A stretch of 64,000 nucleotides of DNA from Tundrisphaera lichenicola (GCF_051175385.1 NZ_CP195106.1:6882001-6946000), one strand, 5' to 3'; shown: positions 25,023-34,708, counted from the first letter of the stretch. Notes: generated from the letters alone by a model not told the origin. Program-made: numbers and translations.

Positions 25023-28000
25023 TCAACGGGCGACGGCCGACTTCCTCCTGAGCATCAGGACCCGGGCGTCGGGGTCGACCACGAGTTGTTCGGGCTCGAA
25101 GTCAACCCGGATCCTGATCTCGGCCGAGTCTCCGGCTCCCAAGGTCAAGGTCTGGCGGGCCTCCTGATACGGCTCGGGCTTCGGTTTGGCGTCGGGCTCG
25201 GGGAAGCGTTCGCCCCGGGTTGCGGCGACCTCGACGGGCATCCGGCCGGTCCCGACGTTCGTGATCCGGGCGGTCGCCACCCAGGCGTCTCCTTCCTTCA
25301 CCTTCTTGAAATCGGCCAGTTGGTACTCGGGGATCACGACCTCGAAGAACCACTGGCGCGTGAAGGCGTCGAATGCTTCGGGGTCCTCGGCGTGAGGTCG
25401 GAGCGAGGCGAGCAGGTCTTGCAGGACCGGGTGGTCGGGGTTGGCGTGGTAGGTCTCGAAGAAGTCGCGGATCCCGGCGAGCATCCGGTCGCGGCCCATC
25501 TGGTTCAGGAGCATCCAGAGGACGAAGCCGGTCTTGTCGTAGGTGACGGCCTGGTCGCCGTCGCGGCTCCCGTCGGTCTTGACCAGCGGCCGTTCGGAGT
25601 CGGAACTCCGCGACTTGGCGTAGCTGTCCTCGATCTTCTTCGCGAACTCGATCCGGGACCGAGGCCCCTTGACCTGATCGAAGAGGAGGAGCGTCGAGAA
25701 GTGCGAGGTCCCTTCCGAGACGAGGTTGCCGCCCGGCCCCTTGCCGGGGGCCACGATGTTGCCCCACCACTGGTGGGCGGACTCGTGGGCGGTGACCATG
25801 AAGGCGGCATTCGCCCGGGGGTCGCTCTCGGTCAGGAAGCCGATCGACTCGCTGAAGGTGATGTCGGTCGGGAACCCCTGGGCGTAGCCCGCCAGCGCGG
25901 GGAACTCGCTGAGCTTCAGCTCCTTCCAGGGATACGGGTGGAACCACTCCGAATAATACTTCCGGGCGGCATCGAGGGCCTCGACCATCTCGTCGACGTT
26001 GTAGGGATGCTTCGCGCTGTGATAGACCGCCGTCCCGTCCCCTCGGCGGACCTCCCAGTCCCCCGCGACGATGTTGAAGAAGTTGACCGGCTGGTCGCTC
26101 TCCCAGACCGAGGTCCGGAGGCCGTCCCTAGTCGAGTCGGAGGTGAGCTGGCCCACCGAGTTATACGCGAATCGATCCGGGCCGGTGATCGCGACCTTGG
26201 TCTTGTAAGGTCGGCGTGAGCCGGCGAACGAGTCGGTCTGGCCGAGGTAGTAGTCGTCCGGGTACTCCTTCGACTCATACTTATTCTCGTCGTCGATCCC
26301 GACATCCTCGGAGAAGCCGATGGCCGGGACGAAGCTGGTCCCGAAGCTGGTCAGGACCACGCCCGAGGGGAGGATGAACTCCATCGAGCCGCCTCCATTC
26401 TTGCTGATCCCGTGAGGGTAGGCCCCCTCGAACCGGAAGCCAAGCCGGGCCGTCCCGCCGGGGGGCAGGGGGGAGGGCGGGGTGAAGACGAAGAGCCCCG
26501 CCCGGTTGTCGGGCTTGAAGTCCTGGCCGTCCAGGGTCCAGGTCGGCGACTCCCAGTGGAGGCCGCCGGTGATCGGGATCTGGGCGACCGGCTTTTCCTG
26601 ATTATTGATCAGGTCATACGTCCCCGACACCTTGAGCCGGCCCCGATCGGGGTCGAGCGTCACTGCAACGTCGACGGCGGTGATCTCGGCGAGCGGCCAG
26701 TCTTTATAGGTGGAGAGATTCTTCCGCCAGTAATCCTTCATCAGTTTCTTGGCCGACTTTCCCTGATAGCCCCGGTCCACCCGAGCCCAGAGGATCGAGC
26801 CCGCCGCGATCGGGATGACCGCCACCGGCAGGAGCCAGAGCCCCGCCCGGAGCAGGGCGATCGGTCGGAGCCTCTGGAGGAGCCCCGTGGCGTCGGGGTC
26901 GCGTCGACCGTACCAGCGGGTCGTCAGGACGGTGAAGAGGACCGCCAGGCTGACGACCATCACCCGGTTCAGCACGAGCGCCCCCCGGTCGAACTCCAGG
27001 ACGCTGATGTCGCTCCACTGGACGGCGCCCCAGAGCGGCCAGTTCCCCACCCAGTTGATCTCGCCGATGATCTGGCGATAGCCGGTGAAGATCAGGACCC
27101 CCAGCGCGATCGCGTAGGTCGCATAACGATTCCGGGTGAGCGAGAGGGTCGCCATCACGAACGAGGTCCAGAGGAACAGCGTCGGGACCAGCAAGACGCC
27201 CCAGATCAGGCCGAACGGGAGGATCTCGACTCCGACTTTCCGCTGATACAGGAGCATGGCCGCCGCAACGGCGAACTCCAGGAAGATCACCGACACGCCC
27301 ACCAGGCTGTTCGCCATCGCCTTGCCCAGCAGGATCGACCCGGTCCGGATCGGCGTGGCCAGGCTGATCGCCGCCAGTCGGGTCTGTCGCTCGCGCCAGA
27401 GCGACTCCACGGTGTAGAACAGCAGGAGCAGGCAGGTCATCGTCACGAGCGGGCTGAACGTCCGGACCGCGAAGGTACCCGAGGTCAGCAGGAGCGGCGT
27501 GTCGAAGGCCCCCACGGCCAGGAGATTCGGGCCGACGGCCTCCAGGATCAGGAGCGGCACGAACAGGTAGAGGCCGGGGCTCGACCGAAGCTCGGCAACC
27601 TCGGCCCACATCACGGCCCAGGCTCCCGCGAAGAGGCCGGGGCGCCTCGACGTCATTTCCAGGACCGCCAGCGGGCGGGCCGGGGGGGCGGCCAGGTCGG
27701 AGACGGCCAGCGACTCGCGACGGTCCTCGGGGTGCGAGGCCCGAGCCTTCCAGGTCCGCTCGGCCCGACGCGAGATCCCCCGGAGGCTCGCCGCGAAATG
27801 GCGATGGCTCAGGGCCACCGCCCCCAGCCCGATCGCCAGGAAGAGGAGCCGGTTGGCGATGATGGTCCCGTCCATCGGGATCGGCCGGGTGTTGTAGAAC
27901 GTCACGCCCCGGTCGACCTTCAACTGCGTCTCCTGGAGCCAGCGGAACCCCGCCGGGTCGATCAGCATCAGGAAGCGGTCGATGCGCGGGTCGAGCCACG

Positions 28001-28628
28001 AGGGGGACCAGTCCCAGAGGAAGAAGATGCAGCCCAGGAACACCGCCACCGGCAGGAAGAAGACCAGGATCGGCTTCCGGGTCCGCTCGCCGATGGCGAA
28101 CGAGACCCCGGCGAAGAAGACCAGCGTGGGCATCGCGAACAGGAGTGCCGGCCTCAGGTAATTCGTCAGATGAAGCGGGCCGCGAAACTCCTGGGAGTCG
28201 CCGCCGCCGATCGCGTGGTTGAACAGGATCATCGACGCCAGATGGAGCCCCAGGATCGCCCCGATGCTCGCCAGGACCGCCAGGAACTTGCCCCAGATGT
28301 ACTCCCCCGGCCGGAGGGGGGTCGCGTGCAGGACCTCGCCGACCCGGCATTCCTCGTCGTGGATCACCGTCATCCCGGCGATCACCGCGGTGAAGAAGCC
28401 ATAGACCAGGGGGGCCAGGAGCACCAGGATCTGGGCGACGGCGAACTCCGAGGTGATGAACGACTTGGTCCCGCCCACCGAAGAGTCGCCCGACTGGATC
28501 CGGACCTTGCCCGAGGAGAGGCCCCACGCGAGGAAGATGACCAGCGCCAGCCAGATGTAGAACATCGCCCGGCGCGAATTGTGCGCCAGGTCGCGGCCGA
28601 AGACCGCCGAGAGTCGGCCGAGATTCAT
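25023..28628 (-). CDS. ABC transporter permease fused to M1-type zinc metallopeptidase
   Basis: A 1201-residue protein. The first half is a two-part ABC-2 type permease: hydrophobic helices near residues 20-40, 65-90, 110-140, 160-215 and again from about 340 to 600. The last 450 residues are an M1 gluzincin domain: zinc ligands His948 and His952 with Glu949 in HESAHQWWGN, third ligand Glu972 in SEG, and a likely catalytic tyrosine in TYDKTGF. Two departures from classic M1 enzymes are visible: 19 and not 18 residues lie between HExxH and the Glu, and the GxMEN substrate motif is replaced by a GYAQG segment. ATG 28628 overlaps the stop of the ATPase gene (ATGA), showing one operon and coupling. 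Exported peptide processing is inferred. Confidence 0.88.
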   Translation of the reverse strand: MNLGRLSAVFGRDLAHNSRRAMFYIWLALVIFLAWGLSSGKVRIQSGDSSVGGTKSFITSEFAVAQILVLLAPLVYGFFTAVIAGMTVIHDEECRVGEVLHATPLRPGEYIWGKFLAVLASIGAILGLHLASMILFNHAIGGGDSQEFRGPLHLTNYLRPALLFAMPTLVFFAGVSFAIGERTRKPILVFFLPVAVFLGCIFFLWDWSPSWLDPRIDRFLMLIDPAGFRWLQETQLKVDRGVTFYNTRPIPMDGTIIANRLLFLAIGLGAVALSHRHFAASLRGISRRAERTWKARASHPEDRRESLAVSDLAAPPARPLAVLEMTSRRPGLFAGAWAVMWAEVAELRSSPGLYLFVPLLILEAVGPNLLAVGAFDTPLLLTSGTFAVRTFSPLVTMTCLLLLFYTVESLWRERQTRLAAISLATPIRTGSILLGKAMANSLVGVSVIFLEFAVAAAMLLYQRKVGVEILPFGLIWGVLLVPTLFLWTSFVMATLSLTRNRYATYAIALGVLIFTGYRQIIGEINWVGNWPLWGAVQWSDISVLEFDRGALVLNRVMVVSLAVLFTVLTTRWYGRRDPDATGLLQRLRPIALLRAGLWLLPVAVIPIAAGSILWARVDRGYQGKSAKKLMKDYWRKNLSTYKDWPLAEITAVDVAVTLDPDRGRLKVSGTYDLINNQEKPVAQIPITGGLHWESPTWTLDGQDFKPDNRAGLFVFTPPSPLPPGGTARLGFRFEGAYPHGISKNGGGSMEFILPSGVVLTSFGTSFVPAIGFSEDVGIDDENKYESKEYPDDYYLGQTDSFAGSRRPYKTKVAITGPDRFAYNSVGQLTSDSTRDGLRTSVWESDQPVNFFNIVAGDWEVRRGDGTAVYHSAKHPYNVDEMVEALDAARKYYSEWFHPYPWKELKLSEFPALAGYAQGFPTDITFSESIGFLTESDPRANAAFMVTAHESAHQWWGNIVAPGKGPGGNLVSEGTSHFSTLLLFDQVKGPRSRIEFAKKIEDSYAKSRSSDSERPLVKTDGSRDGDQAVTYDKTGFVLWMLLNQMGRDRMLAGIRDFFETYHANPDHPVLQDLLASLRPHAEDPEAFDAFTRQWFFEVVIPEYQLADFKKVKEGDAWVATARITNVGTGRMPVEVAATRGERFPEPDAKPKPEPYQEARQTLTLGAGDSAEIRIRVDFEPEQLVVDPDARVLMLRRKSAVAR

Positions 28629-29548
28629 CGGGCCACCCCCACCCCGGCCGCTTCGGGATCGGACGGACGACCCACCAGTTCGTTGCCTCGCATCAGGACG
28701 AGGTAGGCATCCTCCAGGGTCGCGTGGACCGGCACGAACCCGTCGGGCGGATCTCCCCCCGGCTCGAAGACCCGGACCCGATTCCGACCCTCGACCAGGT
28801 ACGCCTGGGTGACGCACCGCTCGCGCCGGAGCCTCTCGTACGCGTCGGGCTCGACGGTCCCCTCGAAGACCGCCCCATCCAGCGCCCTGCGGGCCTCGGC
28901 CGGGGTGGTCACCGCCCGGAGCCGCCCCGCGCGGATCACCGCGAACCGGGGGCAGAGGACCGCCACGTCCTCGACGATGTGCGTCGAGAGGATCACCGTC
29001 CGGTCGGCCGCCAGCTCGGAGAGGAGCCGATAGAACCGGAGCCGCTCCTCGGGGTCGAGCCCGGCCGTCGGCTCGTCGACGATCAGCAACCGAGGGTCGC
29101 CCGCGATCGCCTGGGCGATCCCCAGCCTCTGCCTCATCCCGCCCGAGTATCCCTTGACCCGCCGCTTGGCCGCGAAGGTCAGGTTGACCCGCTCCAGCAA
29201 CTCACCGCAAAGCGCCTTGATCCCGCCCGGGGCCCGGACCCCCTTCAGCCTGAGGAGGTAGGCCAGCATCTTCTCGCCGGTCAGGTGCGGATAAAATCCG
29301 AAGTCCTGCGGGAGATAGCCCAGCCGGGGCCAGATCCGCTCGGGATGGCCGGTCAGGTCCTCGCCGTCGAGGGCGACCGTCCCCGAGGTCGGCTCCAGGA
29401 GCCCGGCCAGGACCCGCATCAGGGTCGTCTTGCCCGCCCCGTTCGGGCCCAGCAGGCCGAACATCCCGGAAGGGACATCCAGGTCGACCCCCTGCAACGC
29501 CGCCACCGGGCCGGGGTAGATCTTCACCAGGTCGCGGATCGTCAGCAT
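28625..29548 (-). CDS. ABC transporter ATP-binding protein
   Basis: A 307-residue ATPase. Walker A is GPNGAGKTT, the Q-loop is in YLPQDFGFYPHLT, the signature is YSGGMRQR, Walker B with catalytic Glu is LLIVDEPTAGLDPEE, and the switch histidine is in LSTHIVEDV. The C-terminal 90 residues are the extension common in ABC-2 exporters. It energises the permease-peptidase encoded next, whose start codon overlaps its stop by four bases. The transported substrate is unknown. No regulator is adjacent; 251 bp with no recognisable gene separate it from the acyltransferase gene upstream. Confidence 0.95.
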   Translation of the reverse strand: MLTIRDLVKIYPGPVAALQGVDLDVPSGMFGLLGPNGAGKTTLMRVLAGLLEPTSGTVALDGEDLTGHPERIWPRLGYLPQDFGFYPHLTGEKMLAYLLRLKGVRAPGGIKALCGELLERVNLTFAAKRRVKGYSGGMRQRLGIAQAIAGDPRLLIVDEPTAGLDPEERLRFYRLLSELAADRTVILSTHIVEDVAVLCPRFAVIRAGRLRAVTTPAEARRALDGAVFEGTVEPDAYERLRRERCVTQAYLVEGRNRVRVFEPGGDPPDGFVPVHATLEDAYLVLMRGNELVGRPSDPEAAGVGVAR

Positions 29549-29799
29549 TTATCACTTGGCCTCAATCCCTTGGTGGTCTAGTCGCACTCGACGCGCTCGA
29601 GGGGACATCCACTTCGCCGTGAATGAAGGAATTCATCATCCACCTGGGAAGCATTCGGGTCAACCAGACTGGGCGGTCGGACCAGGGAAATCGACTCCAG
29701 AGTACATGTCGCAAGTTACCCAGTGCAAACGAGGCTACCGACTCAGGCCAGGAGGCTATGGCGAGCTGGCGAGGCCGGTGGGCAACATTGCAAGCCCAA

Positions 29800-30867
29800 T
29801 TAAGTTACGACTCGAGACGAGGCTGGGACACGTCCCAGGAGACGGCCACCAGCTCCCCCGCAATCCTTCACGGTGGCCCGCGCGGTGAGGCGCTTCCTCA
29901 GCCGGTCACCAGGCGTCTCGACGTAGCGGAAGATCACCCAAGACAAAATGTGAATTGCCACGAAGCTCAGCGCAAGCTGGGTCAGGGATGATCGGCCCTT
30001 GCCGCCGAGCACCACCGAAGCTACGACGGCCACAGTCCAATGACACAGATAAATCGGATACGACAGGTCGCCGAGCGACTGATCGGCCTTGGCGAGCCAA
30101 TCTGGGACTTCCCTCGGATTCACATCGCGTAAGAGGATGATCGAGACGGCCGAAGCGACGAGTCCCGTATAGAGACCCCATCGGAAAATTTCATCCGGAG
30201 CAATGGAGCGGATGAGCACGATGTGTCCGCCCCAGACAACCGCCGCCGCCAGGATCGCCCAAGGCGACTTCCAGGACGGCAGCGATTGGCGATGGTGTTC
30301 GATCAGTACGCCCACGGCGAAGGCGATCGAGGCACCCCATGGTGTCGCATAACGCGTCGAAAAACTTGCCGAACCGACGGTGAGCACAACGCAGACTATC
30401 GCGCTGAGGCCCCCCCAAAACCAAGCGACGCCCTTGTAGCGAGCCAGACCGAGTGCCATGAGGGCATAAAATAGGATCTCAATGCGTACCGCACCGAACT
30501 GGGGTAGGAGTCCTCCTCTGCGGAACCAGACGGGGATGACGATATGGAACCACTTGATTGCTGATCCGGGCATCTCCGGCTTCAGTGTGAAGGTACGTGC
30601 CGCATCCGGGAAGGCCGAGTACACCACGACCGTCAACAAGCAGACCGCGTAATAGGCTGGCAGGAGCCGCAGCGTCCGTGACACCGCGAACGACTTGAGC
30701 CCCTGACGGTCGAATCCATATTTTTCGTTCAAAACCAGGGAAATCAAGTAGCCACTCAGGCAGTAGAAACCCCACACCGCATACGCGGCGGGCCCGTCTG
30801 GTGTCTTAGCGTAAAGGTGGCTGAAGAGTACGCACAGGGAAAAAACATACCTAAATAAGCCAAACAT
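29800..30867 (-). CDS. Membrane acyltransferase (acyltransferase 3 / OafA-like)
   Basis: A 355-residue polytopic protein with about ten hydrophobic helices. Family features are the N-terminal helix with VLFSHLY (the histidine corresponds to the conserved active-site His), FYCLSGYLIS, the Arg-rich cytoplasmic segment FAVSRTLRLLPAYYAV, and a later LGDLSYPIYLCHW. Such enzymes acetylate or succinylate sugars of surface polysaccharides or lipids at the cytoplasmic membrane. The first helix is slightly shorter than usual (no LDGLRG motif). The start has GAGAG upstream. Base composition is lower in GC than the flanks, and the upstream DNA is AT-rich, so acquisition by transfer is possible. Confidence 0.85.
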   Translation of the reverse strand: MFGLFRYVFSLCVLFSHLYAKTPDGPAAYAVWGFYCLSGYLISLVLNEKYGFDRQGLKSFAVSRTLRLLPAYYAVCLLTVVVYSAFPDAARTFTLKPEMPGSAIKWFHIVIPVWFRRGGLLPQFGAVRIEILFYALMALGLARYKGVAWFWGGLSAIVCVVLTVGSASFSTRYATPWGASIAFAVGVLIEHHRQSLPSWKSPWAILAAAVVWGGHIVLIRSIAPDEIFRWGLYTGLVASAVSIILLRDVNPREVPDWLAKADQSLGDLSYPIYLCHWTVAVVASVVLGGKGRSSLTQLALSFVAIHILSWVIFRYVETPGDRLRKRLTARATVKDCGGAGGRLLGRVPASSRVVT

Positions 30868-31590
30868 TTAATTCTCTCTAACACATTAAACAACAACATT
30901 AGTTCAAAACAATACCATAAACATTTTTCTCAAAAAATCAACTACTCCAGCCACACTTACACGAATATTCCGGAATCGATCGTAACATTGTGGCCGAATA
31001 GCGTCGCGACCGGGCACGAACAATTACCCCGATCACGCGACACAACACAATTCCAAAAAAATACTCATGTCAAAATATCCACGAACAATGGCGTCAGATT
31101 CGAGGATTATTACCCGCCGCACGGAATCGAGCATGTGACTTTGGTGAAACAGTCATTCGTTTCATTTTCCGATCATCTCGACTCGACACCCGCACCAGAC
31201 GAACACCAATCCTCGCAGCCTCACAATTGCCCGGATACATCTCGGTACCGCCCAACTCCGTCCTTCGATCGGGCTCGACCAGCAAAGCGAACGAGTCGGC
31301 TTAATCTGGGCAAAAGAAGGATTAATGGCGCCACTTAACTCTTCGCCGTCTGAGAGTCCGTCAACGAATGGTGCTTTAGTTGGGCCAAACGGCCGGGGTC
31401 GCTGAGTACATCACACACTGCCAACCGCCGAGATGCCCCCAGCCAGCATGAAGGATCGCCCTCGGTCTCGTTGGCCGGGACGCTGGACTTGGATTCGCCG
31501 GAAGTTTAACCTGGGATGAAGGTCGGTCTGACGGCCGCCCCACCCGACGGATGACTCTCCCGAACCCGTTTCCCCGCAGGAGCCGAGCCG
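30868..31590. other. Gene-free AT-rich gap
   Basis: This 723-base stretch between divergent genes has no convincing gene. Its first 230 bases are strikingly AT-rich for this genome, with runs of A and T and few G/C blocks; the composition returns to normal by about 31400. It must hold the promoters of the acyltransferase (minus) and of the oxidoreductase (plus), but no clear -35/-10 pair could be picked. Small open frames here have no recognisable features. Confidence 0.6.
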
Positions 31591-32961
31591 ATGACCGAGC
31601 CGAAGAGTGGCGCCTCACGCCGCGAGTTCCTCAAGACGACCGGCCAGGTGGCCGCGGCCTCGGCCCTGACGGGCGTGGCCATCCCGTCGGTCCATGCCGG
31701 CGAGGACAACACGATCCGCGTCGCCCTGATCGGTTGCGGAGGCCGGGGGACCGGCGCCGCCGCCAACGCCCTGTCGGCCAAGGGCGGCCCGCTCAAGCTG
31801 GTGGCGATGGCCGACGTCTTCAAGGACCGGCTCGAAGGCAGCTTCGACGCCATCAAGAACGAGCACAGCGACAAGATCGACGTCCCCGAGGACCGCAAGT
31901 TCATCGGCTTCGATGGCTACAAGCAGGCCATGGACTGCCTCAAGCCCGGCGACATCGCCATCATGGCCACCCCGCCGGCCTTCCGCTGGGTCCAGTTCAG
32001 CTACGCCATCGAGCGCGGGCTGAACGCCTTCATGGAGAAGCCCGTCACCGTCGACGGCCCGACCACCCGGAGGATGCTCGCCCTGGGCGAGAAGGCCGCC
32101 GAGAAGAACCTCAAGGTCGGCGTGGGCCTGATGTGCCGCCACTGCGAGGTCCGAGGCGAGCTGTTCAAGCGGATCCAGGACGGCGAGATCGGCGACATCG
32201 TCCTGATGAGGGCCTACCGCCAGACCGGCCCGGTCGGATTCACCCCGGTCGAGCCCAAGCCCGACGGCATCAGCGAGCTGATGTACCAGATCAAGCGGTT
32301 CCACGGCTTCCTCTGGGCCTCCGGCGGCTGCTACAGCGACTTCCTGATCCACAATATCGACGAATGTTGCTGGATGAAGAACGAGTGGCCCACCAAGGCC
32401 TCCGCCTCCGGCGCCCGGACCTACCGCGACAACAGCATCGACCAGAACTTCGACACCTACTCGGTCGAGTACAGCTTCGACGACGGCGCCAAGCTGATGC
32501 TCGAAGGCCGGAACATTACCGGCTGCAAGCAGGAGTTCGCCAGCTTCGTCCACGGGACCAAGGGCTCGGCGGTGATCTCGCAGAGCGGCCACACCCCCGC
32601 CCGGAGCAGGATCTTCAAGGGGCAGGACATGTCCCGCAAGAACATCGTCTGGCAGGGCCCCAAGGACGAGCTGAACCCCTACCAGCTCGAATGGGACGAC
32701 CTGGTCGCCGCGATCCGGGAGGATAAGCCCTACAACGAGGTCAAGCGAGGCGCCGAGGCCAGCCTGGTCACCTCGATGGGCCGGATGGCCGCCCACACCG
32801 GCCAGACCGTCACCTTCGACGAGATGCTCAACTGCGAGCACGAGTTCGCCCCCGACGTCGACAAGCTCGTCATCGACGGACCCGCCCCCCTGCTGGTCGA
32901 CGCCGCCACCGGCCACTACCCCTGGCCCCAGCCGGGTATCGTGGTCGACCGCGAGTATTGA
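31591..32961 (+). CDS. Gfo/Idh/MocA family oxidoreductase, Tat-exported
   Basis: A 456-residue protein with a twin-arginine signal SRREFLKTTG followed by a hydrophobic segment ending VHAGE. The Rossmann NAD(P)-binding motif is VALIGCGGRGTG; the EKP motif typical of the family is in FMEKPVTVDG (lysine is catalytic or cofactor-binding). The C-terminal domain is of the alpha/beta type seen in sugar dehydrogenases. Tat-exported members are thought to carry bound cofactor to the periplasm and act on sugars or inositols. A strong hairpin follows 10 bases after the stop, so it is probably a single-gene unit. Substrate cannot be told. Confidence 0.93.
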   Translation: MTEPKSGASRREFLKTTGQVAAASALTGVAIPSVHAGEDNTIRVALIGCGGRGTGAAANALSAKGGPLKLVAMADVFKDRLEGSFDAIKNEHSDKIDVPEDRKFIGFDGYKQAMDCLKPGDIAIMATPPAFRWVQFSYAIERGLNAFMEKPVTVDGPTTRRMLALGEKAAEKNLKVGVGLMCRHCEVRGELFKRIQDGEIGDIVLMRAYRQTGPVGFTPVEPKPDGISELMYQIKRFHGFLWASGGCYSDFLIHNIDECCWMKNEWPTKASASGARTYRDNSIDQNFDTYSVEYSFDDGAKLMLEGRNITGCKQEFASFVHGTKGSAVISQSGHTPARSRIFKGQDMSRKNIVWQGPKDELNPYQLEWDDLVAAIREDKPYNEVKRGAEASLVTSMGRMAAHTGQTVTFDEMLNCEHEFAPDVDKLVIDGPAPLLVDAATGHYPWPQPGIVVDREY

Positions 32962-32971
32962 GCAATAAAAT

Positions 32972-33000
32972 CGGCCCCGGCGGATCGTCCGCCGGGGCCG
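32972..33000. terminator. 13-bp hairpin terminator
   Basis: CGGCCCCGGCGGA at 32972-32984 pairs perfectly with 32988-33000, loop TCG. It follows the oxidoreductase stop by 10 bases and precedes the toxin-antitoxin pair. No T-tract. Confidence 0.72.
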
Positions 33001-33031
33001 CACCTCGCTCAAATCCCCTGGGTGATCCCCG

Positions 33032-33280
33032 ATGAATCTCCGATTACCCGAAGGATGGGAATCCTTCGTCGACTCCCAGATCCGAAGCGGTCGATTCGCG
33101 ACCGGAGAGGAGGTGATGGGCGAGGCCCTCAAACTCCTCGAAGCCCATATCCGCGACGAAGCGGAGACCCTGGAAGGAATCCGCAAGGGATTGGCCGATG
33201 TTGAGGCCGGTCGGACTCAGCCGCTGGCCGAAGCGTTCGCCGAGATTCGACGTGAACTGGGCTTGAAGCCAGGCTCATGA
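33032..33280 (+). CDS. parD: ParD-like antitoxin (ribbon-helix-helix)
   Basis: An 82-residue protein. The N-terminal strand MNLRLPEGWESFVDSQI, followed by a helix containing GRFATGEEVMGEALKLLE, matches the ribbon-helix-helix of the ParD/CC2985 antitoxin group. The acidic C-terminal tail would wrap the toxin. It is expected to neutralise the ParE-type toxin encoded next and to repress the shared promoter. Its stop overlaps the toxin start by four bases (ATGA at 33277-33280), the usual coupling. The ribosome site is weak. Confidence 0.88.
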   Translation: MNLRLPEGWESFVDSQIRSGRFATGEEVMGEALKLLEAHIRDEAETLEGIRKGLADVEAGRTQPLAEAFAEIRRELGLKPGS

Positions 33281-33594
33281 CCTATCGAGTAGAACTCGCC
33301 CGGACCGCCACGGCCGACATCCGGGAGCAAGCTCGATATCTCCGAGACGAGGTCTCGCCCTCTGCGGCAGAAAAATGGCTTTCGGGCCTCGACAAGGCCT
33401 TGGCTACGCTAGCGACTCGTCCCTTCCTGTGCCCACTCGCCGCAGAGAGCGACAAGTTTCCCCGGCCGATTCGGGAGCTCTATCACGGTCGCCGCAAGAG
33501 CAATAGGTTCCGCGTCCTCTTCGAGATCACGGAAGAGGGGACGATAAATGTATTGTACGTCCGTCACACCGCACGCGACGAGATCGAACCCTAA
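33277..33594 (+). CDS. parE: ParE/RelE-superfamily toxin
   Basis: A 105-residue protein of the ParE/RelE fold: YRVELARTATADIREQARYL at the start, then RPIRELYHGRRKSNRFRVLFEI and the closing strand INVLYVRHTARDEI. ParE members poison DNA gyrase and RelE members cut mRNA on the ribosome; sequence placement with a ParD partner favours the ParE group, but the target is not proven. Forms a type II toxin-antitoxin operon with the gene before it. Complete and apparently intact. Confidence 0.9.
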   Translation: MTYRVELARTATADIREQARYLRDEVSPSAAEKWLSGLDKALATLATRPFLCPLAAESDKFPRPIRELYHGRRKSNRFRVLFEITEEGTINVLYVRHTARDEIEP

Positions 33595-33646
33595 ATCGGG
33601 GGAGTTAGATAGTGATCGACCTTGATCATTTGAAGTGAGGTAGGTC

Positions 33647-34708
33647 GTGCCAAGAAGCGATAAAGCCAACCTGCCCTGGGTTGAGACCATAGGAGCTAAG
33701 ATCGCTATAGGTCTTTCCGATCGCTATGCGCGACCTATGATCTACCGCCAATCCGGCCCTTACAATCAAAGCAAAACACCACATGTCGGCATTTATTTTA
33801 ACGATCCGATTCTTCATTACATCACGCCGGCCAAGCCAGGCCAGAAAGTCGATTTCCGCTTCGGTTTCTACCTTGAGCGATGTTTCTCCTCGGACCGAGA
33901 AACCCAGGTCATTCTCGTTGGATTCGACATATTCAACCCGACGCTTAGCCACCGATTCCTGATGCCAAACATCAGGTCGCAGCGAGAGCCGATCGCTGGG
34001 AAGTTGATCGCTTGGCTGCGTCGTCATAGAGCGAACGGAGGGTTCGTCCGCTGTGGTATCGGAGACGGGAAAAAACACATAATTTACAGTGAGGACACGC
34101 CAGAAATGATGGCCGAGGTCCTCGGAGCTTACAGCAGATCGAGCCGGAAGGATGAGTCGAGTCCCTGGAAGAGGGCTCATTTCTCTGCAATCATCTTGCT
34201 TCCCAAATACAATGGTTGGAATGAAGTGGATCTCATCAATGGTTCAAGCGATTTGGCGGATTCAGCTCTGACTTCGTTCAAGCGGCTCGACTTCCTGTAT
34301 TCGATGCTTTTCCCCCGAGAGCTCGGCCCCTCCAGAGTGAGCAATGGTCAGAATCGAGCATTGAAGTCCAAACAGCCCGATCGACGATGTGCCTGGGACC
34401 AGAACCAACATTGCCTTGGAGACGTCGATGCCGCTCACATCATTGCGGACCGAGTGGGTGGCCTTGCTGTCGCCGGCAACTTAATTTGGCTTTGCCAAGC
34501 CCATCACAAGCTCCTCGATGTCTACCTGAAGGCAGAGTTGTCGATCGACCGCGAGGCAAGACGGGTCATCGCCTCGGTAAGAAAATCACCTCCAAAGAGA
34601 ACGCTGGCCAGCGGGCTTCCATTGGCTGCATGGGAATCGATCGAGGACAAGAAATCATGGCACCTGCCCCTAAGTGTAGAGTCTATCAACCACCTCTTCC
34701 TCGAATGA
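33647..34708 (+). CDS. HNH endonuclease-domain protein
   Basis: A 353-residue protein with a GTG start at 33647; GAGGT lies a few bases before it. The C-terminal part has an HNH module: RRCAWDQNQHC supplies a Cys pair, DAAHII the first His, NLIWLCQAHHKLLD the central Asn and the last His. The first 250 residues form a domain I do not recognise (WVETIGAKIAIGLS, FGFYLERCFSS, LKRLDFLYSML-like). HNH proteins of this type include solitary restriction-like and defence nucleases. No methyltransferase is adjacent. GC content is lower than in the flanks, and a toxin-antitoxin pair lies 52 bp upstream, both consistent with an acquired segment. Confidence 0.8.
   Translation: MPRSDKANLPWVETIGAKIAIGLSDRYARPMIYRQSGPYNQSKTPHVGIYFNDPILHYITPAKPGQKVDFRFGFYLERCFSSDRETQVILVGFDIFNPTLSHRFLMPNIRSQREPIAGKLIAWLRRHRANGGFVRCGIGDGKKHIIYSEDTPEMMAEVLGAYSRSSRKDESSPWKRAHFSAIILLPKYNGWNEVDLINGSSDLADSALTSFKRLDFLYSMLFPRELGPSRVSNGQNRALKSKQPDRRCAWDQNQHCLGDVDAAHIIADRVGGLAVAGNLIWLCQAHHKLLDVYLKAELSIDREARRVIASVRKSPPKRTLASGLPLAAWESIEDKKSWHLPLSVESINHLFLE

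Noticed and set aside
30868..30990. A sigma-70 promoter for the acyltransferase
   Set aside because: Several TTGA and TAAT-like hexamers exist in this AT-rich DNA, but none is properly spaced, so any choice would be arbitrary.
30988..31338. A 116-codon gene in the AT-rich gap
   Set aside because: No ribosome site, no recognisable domain, and composition unlike the real genes; left as gene-free DNA.
33032..34708. A complete restriction-modification system
   Set aside because: There is an HNH protein and a toxin-antitoxin pair, but no methyltransferase or specificity gene.
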